Assembly (NCBI RefSeq): GCF_000278725.1 | Contig: NZ_ALCA01000100.1 | Span: 1-64,000, forward strand | Length of the DNA stretch: 64,000 nucleotides | Source of the DNA: Actinomyces sp. ICM47 | Lineage (GTDB): Bacteria; Actinomycetota; Actinomycetes; Actinomycetales; Actinomycetaceae | Direction of reading: 5' to 3' | Shown: piece by piece, positions 34,281-42,811 of the stretch | How the letters are laid out: each line of letters starts with the position of its first letter | Numbering within the stretch: position 1 is the stretch's first letter | Translations under genes and position numbers: made by a program | The notes under the pieces: generated by a model | What the model saw: only the letters and a program-made list of their open reading frames with translations | Told to the model about the DNA's origin: nothing | The model's database searches: none

Positions 34281-35720
34281 TCACTCCTCGTGGGAGGAAC
34301 CCTTCGCCAGATACTGAGCGACCTGGAATGCCATCTCCAAGCTCTGCTGATGATTCAAACGAGGATCGACGAGCGTCTCGTAACGATCACGCAGCGACTC
34401 GTCGTCGATATGCTCGGAGCCGCCAATCACCTCGGTGACGTCGTCACCGGTGAGCTCGACATGCAGGCCGCCCGGCACAGTGCCCGCTGCCTCGTGCGCC
34501 TCGAAGAAGCCACGGACCTCGTCCATGACCGTCTCAAAACGACGTGTCTTATATCCGGTCGACGACGTGATCGTGTTGCCGTGCATCGGATCCGTCATCC
34601 ACGTGATCGGTCGGCCATCCTCGCGCGCCGCCTCAAGCAGCGGAGGCAGCACCTCACGGATGCGTTGCGCACCCATGCGCGTGATGAAGGACAGGCGTCC
34701 CTCCTCGCCATCCGGGTTGAGACGGTCGATGAGCGAGAGCATCTGATCGCGTGTCGTGGACGGACCAAGCTTGACCCCAATCGGGTTACGCACGCGCGAC
34801 AGCAGCTCGATATGAGCTCCCTCCTCCTCGCGCGTCCGCTCCCCCACCCACAGGAAGTGGGCAGACGTGTTGTAGGGCTCGCCCGTACGCGAATCAATGC
34901 GCGTCATCGCCGACTCATACTCCAGGAGCAGAGCCTCATGCGAGGAATACAGGTCCACGTCACGCAGCGTCTCAAAATCAACGCCCGCTGCTCCCATGAA
35001 CTTGATCGCGCGGTGAATGTCGGCGGCCAGCGACTCGTAGCGCGCATACGCCGGATTCGACATGAAGCCCTGATTCCAACGGTGTACCTGCCGCAGATCC
35101 GCATAGCCGCCCTTCGTGAAGGCGCGGATCAGGTTCAGCGTCGAGGCCGCATGGTTATACAGGGACAGGAGGCGCTGCGGGTCGGGCTCGCGCGCCTCGG
35201 GAGTGAACTCGAACGAGTTGACCGCGTCGCCGCGATAGCTCGGCAGCGTCACGCCGTCGCGCGTCTCCAGGTCGGAGGAACGAGGCTTAGCGTACTGCCC
35301 CGCGATACGACCGACCTTGATGACCGGCAGCGACGCGCCGTACGTCAGGACGACAGCCATCTGCAGCAGCGTCTGGATCTTCAAACGCACGTGATCGGCG
35401 GTCGCCTCCGCAAAGGTTTCGGCACAGTCTCCGCCCATCAGCACAAAGGCCTCGCCGCGGGACGCCGCACCCATCCACGTGCGCAGGTCATCGACCTCGC
35501 CCGCAAACACGAGGGGCGGCTGACGGCGCAGCTGAGCCGTCACCTCGGACACGGACTCGGCATCCGCGTACGAGGGCTGTTGGGCCGCGTCCAGGCCGCG
35601 CCACGTATCCCAGGGAGCGCGCTCCCCGGACTCGGGCGACCACAGACGCTCGGGGACGCGGCGGGTGCGAGGCTTACGCACAGGCTCCCCGCCGCGTCCG
35701 GGAGTGATGGAAGGAATCAC
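34281..35720 (-). CDS. aroG: 3-deoxy-7-phosphoheptulonate synthase, class II
   Basis: First enzyme of the shikimate pathway, condensing PEP and erythrose 4-phosphate. Plant-type class II enzyme of about 479 residues: QQPSYADAESVSEV and GECAxxF-like GGDCAETFAEATAD (metal-binding Cys), KVGRIAGQYAKPRS and DPMHGNTITSSTGYKTR with metal-site residues. Starts with GTG at 35720, 10 bp after the PPi-PFK stop, so the two are probably one operon. Both use glycolytic sugar phosphates. Equivalent of M. tuberculosis Rv2178c, close to pknL there too. Confidence 0.95.
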   Translation of the reverse strand: MIPSITPGRGGEPVRKPRTRRVPERLWSPESGERAPWDTWRGLDAAQQPSYADAESVSEVTAQLRRQPPLVFAGEVDDLRTWMGAASRGEAFVLMGGDCAETFAEATADHVRLKIQTLLQMAVVLTYGASLPVIKVGRIAGQYAKPRSSDLETRDGVTLPSYRGDAVNSFEFTPEAREPDPQRLLSLYNHAASTLNLIRAFTKGGYADLRQVHRWNQGFMSNPAYARYESLAADIHRAIKFMGAAGVDFETLRDVDLYSSHEALLLEYESAMTRIDSRTGEPYNTSAHFLWVGERTREEEGAHIELLSRVRNPIGVKLGPSTTRDQMLSLIDRLNPDGEEGRLSFITRMGAQRIREVLPPLLEAAREDGRPITWMTDPMHGNTITSSTGYKTRRFETVMDEVRGFFEAHEAAGTVPGGLHVELTGDDVTEVIGGSEHIDDESLRDRYETLVDPRLNHQQSLEMAFQVAQYLAKGSSHEE

Positions 35721-35730
35721 GCGAAGCGAC

Positions 35731-36948
35731 TCACTCGCCAGCCGGCTCGACGCTCTGGCCGATCTCGGCCATCATCTCGAGGAACCACGGAGCCGAGATG
35801 TCGAAAGGCTTGCCACCCGCGATGCGCGGGAACGGGATAGCCTTCAGACGATCGTTGTCCTCTTCGTCGTGACCGATGACGCCGGACTCGCCCTTGAACG
35901 CGCACTCGACGGCCAGGTCGGTCATCGACTTGATCAGGCGAAGGTCGTCGGCGTTGGCGCGCGAGGAACGCGAGAAGTAGCCGGACTTCTGAACCATGAC
36001 CTTCTCAGCGTCGATCTTCTCGGCGAACTGCTTAGCGAACCACTGGCCGGGGTTGATCGTGTCGAGCTTGACGTGGCCGAAGGGGTCGCGCTGGACCTCG
36101 CCACCGGCAGCCTCGATCTCCGCGATGATCTCGGGGACGCCAGCGCCCTCAGACAGGAAGATGTTGACGTTGCCCTGCTCGTCCATGATCGCCTTGAGGC
36201 GCTTGGCCTCGGCGTCCAGATCGATCTTCATCTCGGGCACGAAGATGGCGTGGATGTCCCAACGTTCCTTCGACAGGCCGATCGAGGGCACCCACTCCTG
36301 GGTCTTGAGCCACTCGTGGTAGCGGTGCGAACCCGCAGCGGTCAGCCACCCGCAGTGGCGGCCCATGATCTCGTGGATGATGAGCATGCGGGGGTTGGAG
36401 CGATGCTCGCCGATAACGTTCTGGGAGTACTCCGACACCTCTTCGGCGGCGGTCCAAGCGCCGAGGGACTGACGGATCGGCACCACGTCGTTGTCGATGG
36501 TCTTGGGCAGGCCCACGACGGTCAGGTGGTAGTCGTGCTCCTCCAGGTAGGCAGCAAGGTCGGCGGCCGTCGTATTGGTGTCGTCGCCACCGATGGTGTG
36601 CAGGACATCAACGCCGTCGGTGCGCAGCTGCTCGGCAGCCTTCTGCAGCGGATCCTCATCCTCGGCGACGAGGCCGCGCTCGACCAGGTTTTTCTTGTTC
36701 GTCAGCTTGACGCGGGAGTTACCGATCGGGGATCCGCCGTAACGGTGGAGGACGGCAGCGTGCTTACGAGCCTCCTCGTCCACCAGCACGTAGTTGCCGG
36801 TGAGCAGGCCGTGGTAGCCATTCTGGTAAGCGATGATCTCGACGGAGGGATCAATTTCGTTGTAGCGCTCGATGAGTCCACCGACAGCGGAGGACAGGCA
36901 CGGGGCGAAGCCACCTGCGGTCAGCAGGGCAACACGACGGACCGACAT
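35731..36948 (-). CDS. pfp: 6-phosphofructokinase, pyrophosphate-dependent type
   Basis: Phosphorylates fructose 6-phosphate. Residues that separate PPi- from ATP-enzymes point to pyrophosphate: TIGGDDTNTTA (Asp after GGD where ATP enzymes have Gly) and PKTIDNDV (Lys). IIHEIMGRHCGWLTAA supplies the substrate-binding MGR block. 405 residues from the ATG at 36948, chosen because AAAGG lies eight bases upstream; a GTG three codons earlier is possible. A reversible PPi-PFK would let the cell use PPi made in biosynthesis. The assignment rests on two motif positions. Confidence 0.88.
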   Translation of the reverse strand: MSVRRVALLTAGGFAPCLSSAVGGLIERYNEIDPSVEIIAYQNGYHGLLTGNYVLVDEEARKHAAVLHRYGGSPIGNSRVKLTNKKNLVERGLVAEDEDPLQKAAEQLRTDGVDVLHTIGGDDTNTTAADLAAYLEEHDYHLTVVGLPKTIDNDVVPIRQSLGAWTAAEEVSEYSQNVIGEHRSNPRMLIIHEIMGRHCGWLTAAGSHRYHEWLKTQEWVPSIGLSKERWDIHAIFVPEMKIDLDAEAKRLKAIMDEQGNVNIFLSEGAGVPEIIAEIEAAGGEVQRDPFGHVKLDTINPGQWFAKQFAEKIDAEKVMVQKSGYFSRSSRANADDLRLIKSMTDLAVECAFKGESGVIGHDEEDNDRLKAIPFPRIAGGKPFDISAPWFLEMMAEIGQSVEPAGE

Positions 36949-37113
36949 GAATGTCACCTTTCTCAGGTTGGTTAGGTACGGCCCCGCGCAGATAGGCGAG
37001 CCGCGACACCCGGGCTGCCCGATGGGGCTGCCTAGTGCATGGACCCGCGCGTGAGCAGGGCACAGTCCATTCTACCCGGCCCGTGTCACGTTTCGCCAAG
37101 GACGCCCGTCCCA

Positions 37114-37139
37114 CGGAACGATGCCGAAGCATCGTCCCG
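37114..37139 (-). terminator. Terminator after the acyltransferase gene
   Basis: ACGATGC/GCATCGT with a TTCG tetraloop on the minus strand, extended by three outer pairs after one mismatch; 11 bp after the stop at 37150. Confidence 0.5.
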
Positions 37140-37149
37140 CAAGAGGCGA

Positions 37150-37965
37150 TTACTTGGAGGAATCCTCCTTGTTCTCTTCCTCCGACGTTTCTTCTTCGGG
37201 AGCGGTCGGCACGGGCACGTCGGGAGCCGTGCGTCCGCCCGGGGCGGTGCGGCCGTTGGAGGGAACCGGCCCCTCGAACGCGCCCTCGGCTGCCAGCTGG
37301 GCCTTGACATCCGCGGCGTACAGGTCGACGTACTCCTGACCGGACAGCAGCATCAGGTTGTACATGATCTCATCGGTGATGGCGCGCAGCACGTAGCGGT
37401 CCTTGTGCAGACCCTTGTAGCGCGAGAAATCGAGGGGCTCACCGATGACCATTCCAATGTTGGTGCGCGAGGGGATCTTCTGGCCGATCGGCTGGGCAGC
37501 GTGCGTGCCGATCATGGCAACGGGGATGACGGGCGCGCCAGACAGGAGGGCCAGGCGGGCGACGCCGGTCTTGCCTCGGTAGAGGCGACCGTCGGGGCTA
37601 CGCGTACCCTCGGGGTAGATACCGAAAAGCTCACCCGAGCGCAGGCGCTTGAGTCCGGCGTTGAGCGCAGCCTCGGAGGCGCGTCCGCCGGTGCGATCCA
37701 CGGGGATGGTGCCGACCGCACGCATGAACTCCTTGGTCATCCAGCCCTTCACACCGGTGCCGGTGAAGTAGTCGGCCTTGCCCATGAAGACGACTTCGCG
37801 GTCAAGCATCATGGGCAAGAACACGGAGTCCCACACGGCATTGTGGTTGGAGGCCAGGATGGCGGGCCCCTCGGCGGGGACGTTTTCCTTGCCTCGAATC
37901 CACGGGTGATACGCAGCCTTCAGAACGGGACTGCCGGTCGCTTTGAGTGCCTGGTAGAACGCCAC
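37150..37965 (-). CDS. plsC: 1-acylglycerol-3-phosphate-type acyltransferase
   Basis: Membrane-associated enzyme adding an acyl chain to lysophosphatidate. Motif I ASNHNAVWDSVFLP carries the catalytic HX4D, motif III is GIYPEGTRSPDGRLYRGK. Residues 1-220 form the catalytic domain; the last 45 residues are a Pro/Glu-rich acidic tail. 271 residues. GTG start with GAGGAG upstream. The substrate could be another lysolipid. Matches Rv2182c, also downstream of aroG in M. tuberculosis. Confidence 0.9.
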   Translation of the reverse strand: MAFYQALKATGSPVLKAAYHPWIRGKENVPAEGPAILASNHNAVWDSVFLPMMLDREVVFMGKADYFTGTGVKGWMTKEFMRAVGTIPVDRTGGRASEAALNAGLKRLRSGELFGIYPEGTRSPDGRLYRGKTGVARLALLSGAPVIPVAMIGTHAAQPIGQKIPSRTNIGMVIGEPLDFSRYKGLHKDRYVLRAITDEIMYNLMLLSGQEYVDLYAADVKAQLAAEGAFEGPVPSNGRTAPGGRTAPDVPVPTAPEEETSEEENKEDSSK

Positions 37966-38010
37966 TGTGACTCCTCAATTGTCAGCGGGCGCGCGGGCGC
38001 GCGTTCGAAT

Positions 38011-38016
38011 TAGTAT
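38011..38016 (+). promoter_or_regulatory. -10 element of the leaderless exonuclease gene
   Basis: TAGTAT seven bases before the ATG at 38024. Confidence 0.55.
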
Positions 38017-38023
38017 CAACTCT

Positions 38024-39757
38024 ATGACGAAAGAGACTCACGTGCGCAATTGTTCAGGAAGCATCGCGCCCGTGGGGTCGGACAAACGCTATGCTCGCGA
38101 GCTTGTTTCTGACACATTGTCTCGTAGTGCGAGACCGGAGGTTCAGCTGAGCCTCGACGCTGTGGGCACCCCGGCCTCGGACGGGCACTGGGTGGTCGTC
38201 GACCTGGAGACGACGGGTCTGGGCGTCGGAGCAGAGATCACAGAAATCGGCGCGGTGCGCGTGCGAGGCGGGCGCCTTGCCGACGAGTTCTCCTCACTCG
38301 CGCGTCCCTGCGCGCCAATTCCCCCGTTCATTACCTCCCTGACGGGCCTCACTCCCGCGATGGTCGCCGATGCGGATCCTATCGGACCGGTGTTGGAACG
38401 CTTTCTTGAGTGGTCGGGGCTGGAGGGTGAGGATGCGCCTGTGCTCGTCGCTCACAACGCGTCCTTCGACGTCGGGTTCCTGCGCCGAGCGGCGCGCGCG
38501 TCGGGGCGTCCCTGGCCGAAGGTCCAGGTTGTGGACACGCTCGGTTTGGCGCGCTTAGCACTGCCCCGTCCGCTCGTGCGTAACCACAAGCTCGGAACCA
38601 TCGCCTCGTACTTTGGAACCGCGACAGTCCCGGAGCACCGCGCGCTCGGGGATGCGCGCGCGACGGCCGAGGTATTGCTCGGCTTCGTAGACCTCCTGGC
38701 CTCGGCGGGCGTCACCGACGTAGAGGACCTGCTGGTCCTCAGCGATGCAGCTCCCTCCCGCCGCCCCGCCACGCCGTCCTTCGTCGCCGAGCTGCCGAGC
38801 GCTCCGGGTGTCTATCATTTCGTCGACGTCTCGGGGGATGCGCTCTACGTCGGGTCGGCCTCGTCCCTGCGCTCACGCGTGGGCAGTTACTACACGCGCG
38901 CGGAGAAGCGCCCGAAGGTCCAGCGCATGGTGTCTCTGGCGGCCGGGGTGCGCTCTTTTCCCACTGCCTCCGTGCTGGAGGCGCGTGTGCGGGAGCTGCG
39001 CGACATCGCGGCGCTGGCACCGCCATACAACTCAGCGTCGCGCAGGCAAGCCAATCAGCACTGGGTCGTGCGCGAAGCAGATCGTGCCATCGTGGTCCCC
39101 CGCGTCGGTCTCTCTGACCTGCCCCGGGCGCTCGGCCCCTTCGGCACGCGTGCACACGCCACGCGGGCAGCGAACGCGATTATGCGGGCGCTTTCGGAGA
39201 GCGAAGACGCGCAGGCCCCCTCCTTCATCGACGAGGCCGTGGCCGCTTCATCGCTCGCCGTTCCCGAGGCCCTCACCGCGGTCATGACGCGCCTTGGCGC
39301 CCAGAGCCTCTTCGAGTCGGCAGCCCGCGCGCGCGACGAGCTCGGTGCCTACATGGCGGGCGTTGAACGCGCGACGATGCGCCCGATCCTCGCGGCACCG
39401 CGCATTGTGTGGGGCGCGCGCCGAGACGCGGGCGAACCCGGATGGGTCATGCATGTGGCGTCCTATGGGCGCTACATCAATTCGGTCGTGGTGCCGCCCC
39501 GAACCGATCCCACTGCGTGGATCGAGGTCCTGACATCGACGCCTGTGCTCGAGGTCGATGGACTCGCGGCACAGGCAGCATCATGGTCGGAGAGCGCGCT
39601 CATCTGCGCCCAGCTGAGCGAGCCGGGCACGCGCCTCATCGCGTGGGAGTCTCCCCTGCCATGGGCGGCACCGATGCTCAGCCCCCTACGCGACGGGCGG
39701 CTGCGTGAACTCCTCGCTCACGCAACCGCCCATCCGCACGAACGCTCGCGCGCGTAG
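38024..39757 (+). CDS. DEDDh exonuclease fused to a UvrC-like GIY-YIG nuclease domain
   Basis: 577 residues. N-terminal DnaQ-like proofreading exonuclease (about 45-225): VVVDLETTGLGVG (DE), VAHNASFDVGFL (D), EHRALGDARAT (HxxxxD). Then a GIY-YIG domain at about 255-345: LPSAPGVYHFVDVSGDALYV, VGSASSLRSRV, VLEARVRELRDI. The last 200 residues are not recognised. The domain pair is conserved in actinobacteria and probably acts in DNA repair, as UvrC- and Cho-like proteins do. The start has no ribosome-binding site but a TAGTAT hexamer seven bases upstream. The longest frame starts 19 codons earlier at 37967. Followed by trpD on the other strand, as in M. tuberculosis (Rv2191, trpD). Confidence 0.9.
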   Translation: MTKETHVRNCSGSIAPVGSDKRYARELVSDTLSRSARPEVQLSLDAVGTPASDGHWVVVDLETTGLGVGAEITEIGAVRVRGGRLADEFSSLARPCAPIPPFITSLTGLTPAMVADADPIGPVLERFLEWSGLEGEDAPVLVAHNASFDVGFLRRAARASGRPWPKVQVVDTLGLARLALPRPLVRNHKLGTIASYFGTATVPEHRALGDARATAEVLLGFVDLLASAGVTDVEDLLVLSDAAPSRRPATPSFVAELPSAPGVYHFVDVSGDALYVGSASSLRSRVGSYYTRAEKRPKVQRMVSLAAGVRSFPTASVLEARVRELRDIAALAPPYNSASRRQANQHWVVREADRAIVVPRVGLSDLPRALGPFGTRAHATRAANAIMRALSESEDAQAPSFIDEAVAASSLAVPEALTAVMTRLGAQSLFESAARARDELGAYMAGVERATMRPILAAPRIVWGARRDAGEPGWVMHVASYGRYINSVVVPPRTDPTAWIEVLTSTPVLEVDGLAAQAASWSESALICAQLSEPGTRLIAWESPLPWAAPMLSPLRDGRLRELLAHATAHPHERSRA

Positions 39758-39771
39758 GCGCGAACAGGCTG

Positions 39772-40827
39772 TTAGGCGTTGGACGCGGCCACCCAGCGTT
39801 CAACCAGGCGTGCTCCGACACCGTCCGCGAGAGCAGCAAGGCCGCGATCAACCGCGACGCGCATGCGCTCCTCGAAGTCGGCGGGACTGACCGGGTTGTC
39901 CAGGCCCTCCCAGGCCAGGATGCCCGCACCAACGTTGAGGGCGACGGCGTCGCGCACGGCATCTGCTCCACCACCCGAGAGGACCTCGCGGGCCACGGCA
40001 GCATTCTCAACGGCTTCGCCACCGGCCAGGTCTTCGATGGTCGCCGACGCCATGCCGAGAGAGTCACGAGCGTCGAAAGCAACCTCGCTGACGTGACCAC
40101 CGTTCACGATCCACACCTGGTTCGTATCAGTTGTCGTCAGCTCGTCAAGTCCCGTGGTCGCGCCGCGGAAAACAAGGGCGGACAGCCCGCGCGACGCATA
40201 GACCCCCGCCATGAGGCGCGCGTTTTCTTCCTTGGCCGCACCGATTGCGCAGGCTTGCACCTTCGCGGGGTTCGTCAGCGGACCAAGCACGTTGAAGGCC
40301 GTCGGGAAGCCGAGCGCGCGGCGCACCGGGGCGGCAAAGCGCATCGACGGGTGCATTTTGTTAGCGAAAAGGAACGCGATGCCGACCTCATCGAAAATGG
40401 AGCGCAGCTGATCAACCTCGACGTCCAGGTTGACGCCCAGCGCCTCGATCACGTCGGCAGAACCGGACTTCGACGTGGACGCCCGGTTACCGTGCTTAAC
40501 GAGAGGAATGCCCATCGCGGCCAGCACGATCGCGGACATGGTCGAAATGTTGACGGTCTTGTAGCCGTCCCCGCCCGTGCCGACGATGTCGAGGGCGCGG
40601 CTGGGCAGGTCCACGCGCTGCGCGTGATCCTGCATGCCATCAGCGAGGCCATGGATCTCCTCGACTGTGGCTCCCTTGACCGCCATGGCAGTCAGGAAGG
40701 AGGCGAGGCGGGCTTCACCCAGCTCGCCGCTCATCACCTGGTCCATGAGCCAGTAGGACTGGTCGTAGTCCAGCGACTCACCGGCGATGAGAGAAGCGAT
40801 GATCGGACCCCATTCGCGCCGACTCAT
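39772..40827 (-). CDS. trpD: Anthranilate phosphoribosyltransferase
   Basis: Second enzyme of tryptophan synthesis. The PRPP-binding motif VGTGGDGYKTVNIST and VKHGNRASTSKSGSADVIEA are diagnostic; HPSMRFAAPVRRALGFPT and NVLGPLTNPA also match. 351 residues. ATG at 40827 overlaps the stop of the receiver-like gene as ATGA. No other trp gene lies in the window. Confidence 0.96.
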   Translation of the reverse strand: MSRREWGPIIASLIAGESLDYDQSYWLMDQVMSGELGEARLASFLTAMAVKGATVEEIHGLADGMQDHAQRVDLPSRALDIVGTGGDGYKTVNISTMSAIVLAAMGIPLVKHGNRASTSKSGSADVIEALGVNLDVEVDQLRSIFDEVGIAFLFANKMHPSMRFAAPVRRALGFPTAFNVLGPLTNPAKVQACAIGAAKEENARLMAGVYASRGLSALVFRGATTGLDELTTTDTNQVWIVNGGHVSEVAFDARDSLGMASATIEDLAGGEAVENAAVAREVLSGGGADAVRDAVALNVGAGILAWEGLDNPVSPADFEERMRVAVDRGLAALADGVGARLVERWVAASNA

Positions 40828-41219
40828 CGGGCTGCCCCGCGCAAGACCTCGGCGACAGTTTCCTGAAGGATGATCGGGTCAATCGGGTCGGAAACCGTGG
40901 CGGTGGCACCGGCCCAGGTGGCCAGCCACTCGTCCTGGGGGCGCGCCGTCAGGAAAATGATCGGGGGAACGCCGTCGCGGGTCTCCTGGAGATCCTGGGC
41001 GACGGACATGCCGCCCTCCTTCTTTGACTCGGCGTCGAGGACGAGCAACGCGAAATCCTGCTGGTCGAAGGCGTCGCGCACGCCGAAGCCGGTGGCGGCC
41101 TCCACCCATTCAATGCGGGGCGTGTCCTTAGACGCGCGCAGACCGATGCCGTTGATGACGGCGGCGCGCTTGTCCTTATCGTCGCTGAAAACCAGGATTC
41201 GAACGGTTTCGTCGCTCAT
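40824..41219 (-). CDS. Receiver-like (CheY-type) stand-alone protein
   Basis: 131 residues. N-terminal VRILVFSDDKDKRAAVINGI has the acidic pair position, FALLVLDAESKKEGG carries a possible phosphoacceptor Asp and IIFLTARPQDEW resembles the Thr/Ser switch region of response regulators. No output domain. AAGGAGA lies six bases before the ATG at 41219; the longer frame to 41264 is less likely. Translationally coupled to trpD by ATGA. A signalling role is inferred, and no partner histidine kinase is in the window. Confidence 0.7.
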   Translation of the reverse strand: MSDETVRILVFSDDKDKRAAVINGIGLRASKDTPRIEWVEAATGFGVRDAFDQQDFALLVLDAESKKEGGMSVAQDLQETRDGVPPIIFLTARPQDEWLATWAGATATVSDPIDPIILQETVAEVLRGAAR

Positions 41220-41273
41220 GGAAACTCTCCTTGCGTGTGTGGCGTAAATAGACGCGTTGGCCACATTCTAACG

Positions 41274-41312
41274 GGTTGCGGGCAGCTCCCCCACTGGGAG
41301 CCGCCCGCAACC
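41274..41312 (-). terminator. Terminator after the FKBP gene
   Basis: GGTTGCGGGC/GCCCGCAACC with an inner GCTCCC/GGGAGC stem, 26 bp after the FKBP stop. No strong U-tract. Confidence 0.7.
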
Positions 41313-41338
41313 GTTGACTGGAATCAAGTCGGAGTCAA

Positions 41339-42352
41339 TTACTCCATCGAGGACACGCCGACGATATCGACGATCATGACGCTCGCCTGAGCCGAAGCGC
41401 CCGACTGCCCGCCTGCGCCAGGAATCGGGGTGACCAAGAGGAGACGGGAACCAACCGTGTACCCGGCCAGACCGGCATCGGTCACGGGAGCTTCTTCAAC
41501 TGCCTGCGCCCAGGTCGACTCAGTCTGTCCCTGCGCTCCGAATCCACCGGCGACCGCCTTGTACAGGAACGTCTGGCCGTTCGCCAGCTCCTCGCCGCTT
41601 CCCTTGTAGACCGTGTAGATCTTGCGTTCGGTCGGGACGCTCTGAGACTCGTCGATCGCCAGAGTCGGTTCGACGCCAGCGTCACCGGACACGGTGATAC
41701 CGGCGGGCAGTTCCTCGCCGGTCGCAGTCGCGCCGGTCAGGACAGATGCATCGGCGATCTTCTGAGTGCTCGCTGCCAGGATGTCAACCACGAACACCAG
41801 CGTGGAGTTCGCCGGGATCGAGGCGTTTGCCTGGGACCCGTAGCCGAGCGAGGAAGGAATAACCAGCTCGACGCGATCACCGACGTGCGTGTGGGCCAGA
41901 CCGTAACCCCATCCCTTGACGACCTTACTGAGGGGGAACTCGATCGGCTGGCCCTTCGTGTAGGAGGAATCGAAGACGGTGCCGTTCCACAGCGCGCCAA
42001 CGTAGTTGACCTTCACCGTCGCACCGGGGCACACGAGCGCGCCGTCACCCTGCTTGAGGGTCTTCACCAGGACCTTGTCGGTGGGTTCAGAACCCGTTCC
42101 CGCGGCGATGACGGGGGTGTCGTCACCCGTGACACCGGGGAAAGACCCCTTTCCGGAGCGGTCAACGAACTTCTGCTGGTCCGCGGAATCGTCGGTCGCA
42201 CACGCGGAGTAGTCGATCTCGCTTGCCGAGACGGCGGGAGACGCGGACGACGTCGTGTTGGACGAGGAGGTCAGGTCGGTGCAGGCGGAGAGGCCAAGTG
42301 CGAGGGCAACAGCGCCAGCGAGGGCGCCGAAGCGGCGCAGGGAGGACATCAT
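41339..42352 (-). CDS. FKBP-type peptidyl-prolyl isomerase lipoprotein
   Basis: 337 residues. A lipoprotein signal with lipobox LGLSAC (about residues 19-24) puts it outside the membrane. The first FKBP domain (about 95-195) is complete in appearance: VNYVGALWNGTVFDSSYTKG, KVVKGWGYGLAHTHVGDRVEL, IPSSLGYGSQ. The C-terminal part (about 215-337) looks like a second, eroded FKBP domain. Assists folding of exported proteins. Two adjacent ATGs, 42352 and 42349. It follows the iron-sulfur carrier gene by 20 bp. Confidence 0.88.
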   Translation of the reverse strand: MMSSLRRFGALAGAVALALGLSACTDLTSSSNTTSSASPAVSASEIDYSACATDDSADQQKFVDRSGKGSFPGVTGDDTPVIAAGTGSEPTDKVLVKTLKQGDGALVCPGATVKVNYVGALWNGTVFDSSYTKGQPIEFPLSKVVKGWGYGLAHTHVGDRVELVIPSSLGYGSQANASIPANSTLVFVVDILAASTQKIADASVLTGATATGEELPAGITVSGDAGVEPTLAIDESQSVPTERKIYTVYKGSGEELANGQTFLYKAVAGGFGAQGQTESTWAQAVEEAPVTDAGLAGYTVGSRLLLVTPIPGAGGQSGASAQASVMIVDIVGVSSME

Positions 42353-42372
42353 GGGTGGGAGTCTCTTTCGGC

Positions 42373-42726
42373 TCAGTGGAAGGATTCGCCGCAGGCACAG
42401 GTGTTCTGGGCGTTCGGGTTGTCGATCGTGAAGCCCTGACGCTCGATGGTGTCAGCGAAGTCAATCGTGGCACCACTCAGGTAGGGCACGCTCATGCGGT
42501 CGACGACGACCTCGACGCCGTCGAAGGAACGGATAGCGTCCCCGTCGAGCATGCGGTCATCGAAGTAGAGCTGGTAGATCAGGCCCGAGCAGCCACCGGG
42601 CTGCACGGCGATACGCAGGCGCAGGTCGTCGCGACCCTCCTGCTCGAGGAGGCTCTTCACCTTCGCGGCAGCGACGTCGGTGAGGGTGACCTCGTGGGTG
42701 GGAGCCTGAGTTGTGGACTCGGACAT
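42373..42726 (-). CDS. erpA: HesB/IscA-type iron-sulfur carrier
   Basis: A-type carrier that delivers Fe-S clusters. The three Cys are present: QPGGCSGLIYQ and NTCACGESFH at the end. 117 residues from the ATG at 42726, preceded by AAGGAG; the longest frame adds 63 codons that do not belong. Corresponds to Rv2204c, beside the glycerate-kinase-like Rv2205c as here. An erpA-type assignment is approximate. Confidence 0.92.
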   Translation of the reverse strand: MSESTTQAPTHEVTLTDVAAAKVKSLLEQEGRDDLRLRIAVQPGGCSGLIYQLYFDDRMLDGDAIRSFDGVEVVVDRMSVPYLSGATIDFADTIERQGFTIDNPNAQNTCACGESFH

Positions 42727-42811
42727 GGTGCTCCTTATCGTGCTGAATAGACGTATGCGCTTGACACAGTACTCCCCCGGCTGCGCCCCGCGCGAGAGGT
42801 GGGATGCGCGC

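Noticed and set aside
34242-35840. Plus-strand open frame of 532 codons opposite aroG
   Set aside because: Shadow of aroG. It is Arg-rich with no motif, and lies through the bidirectional terminator.
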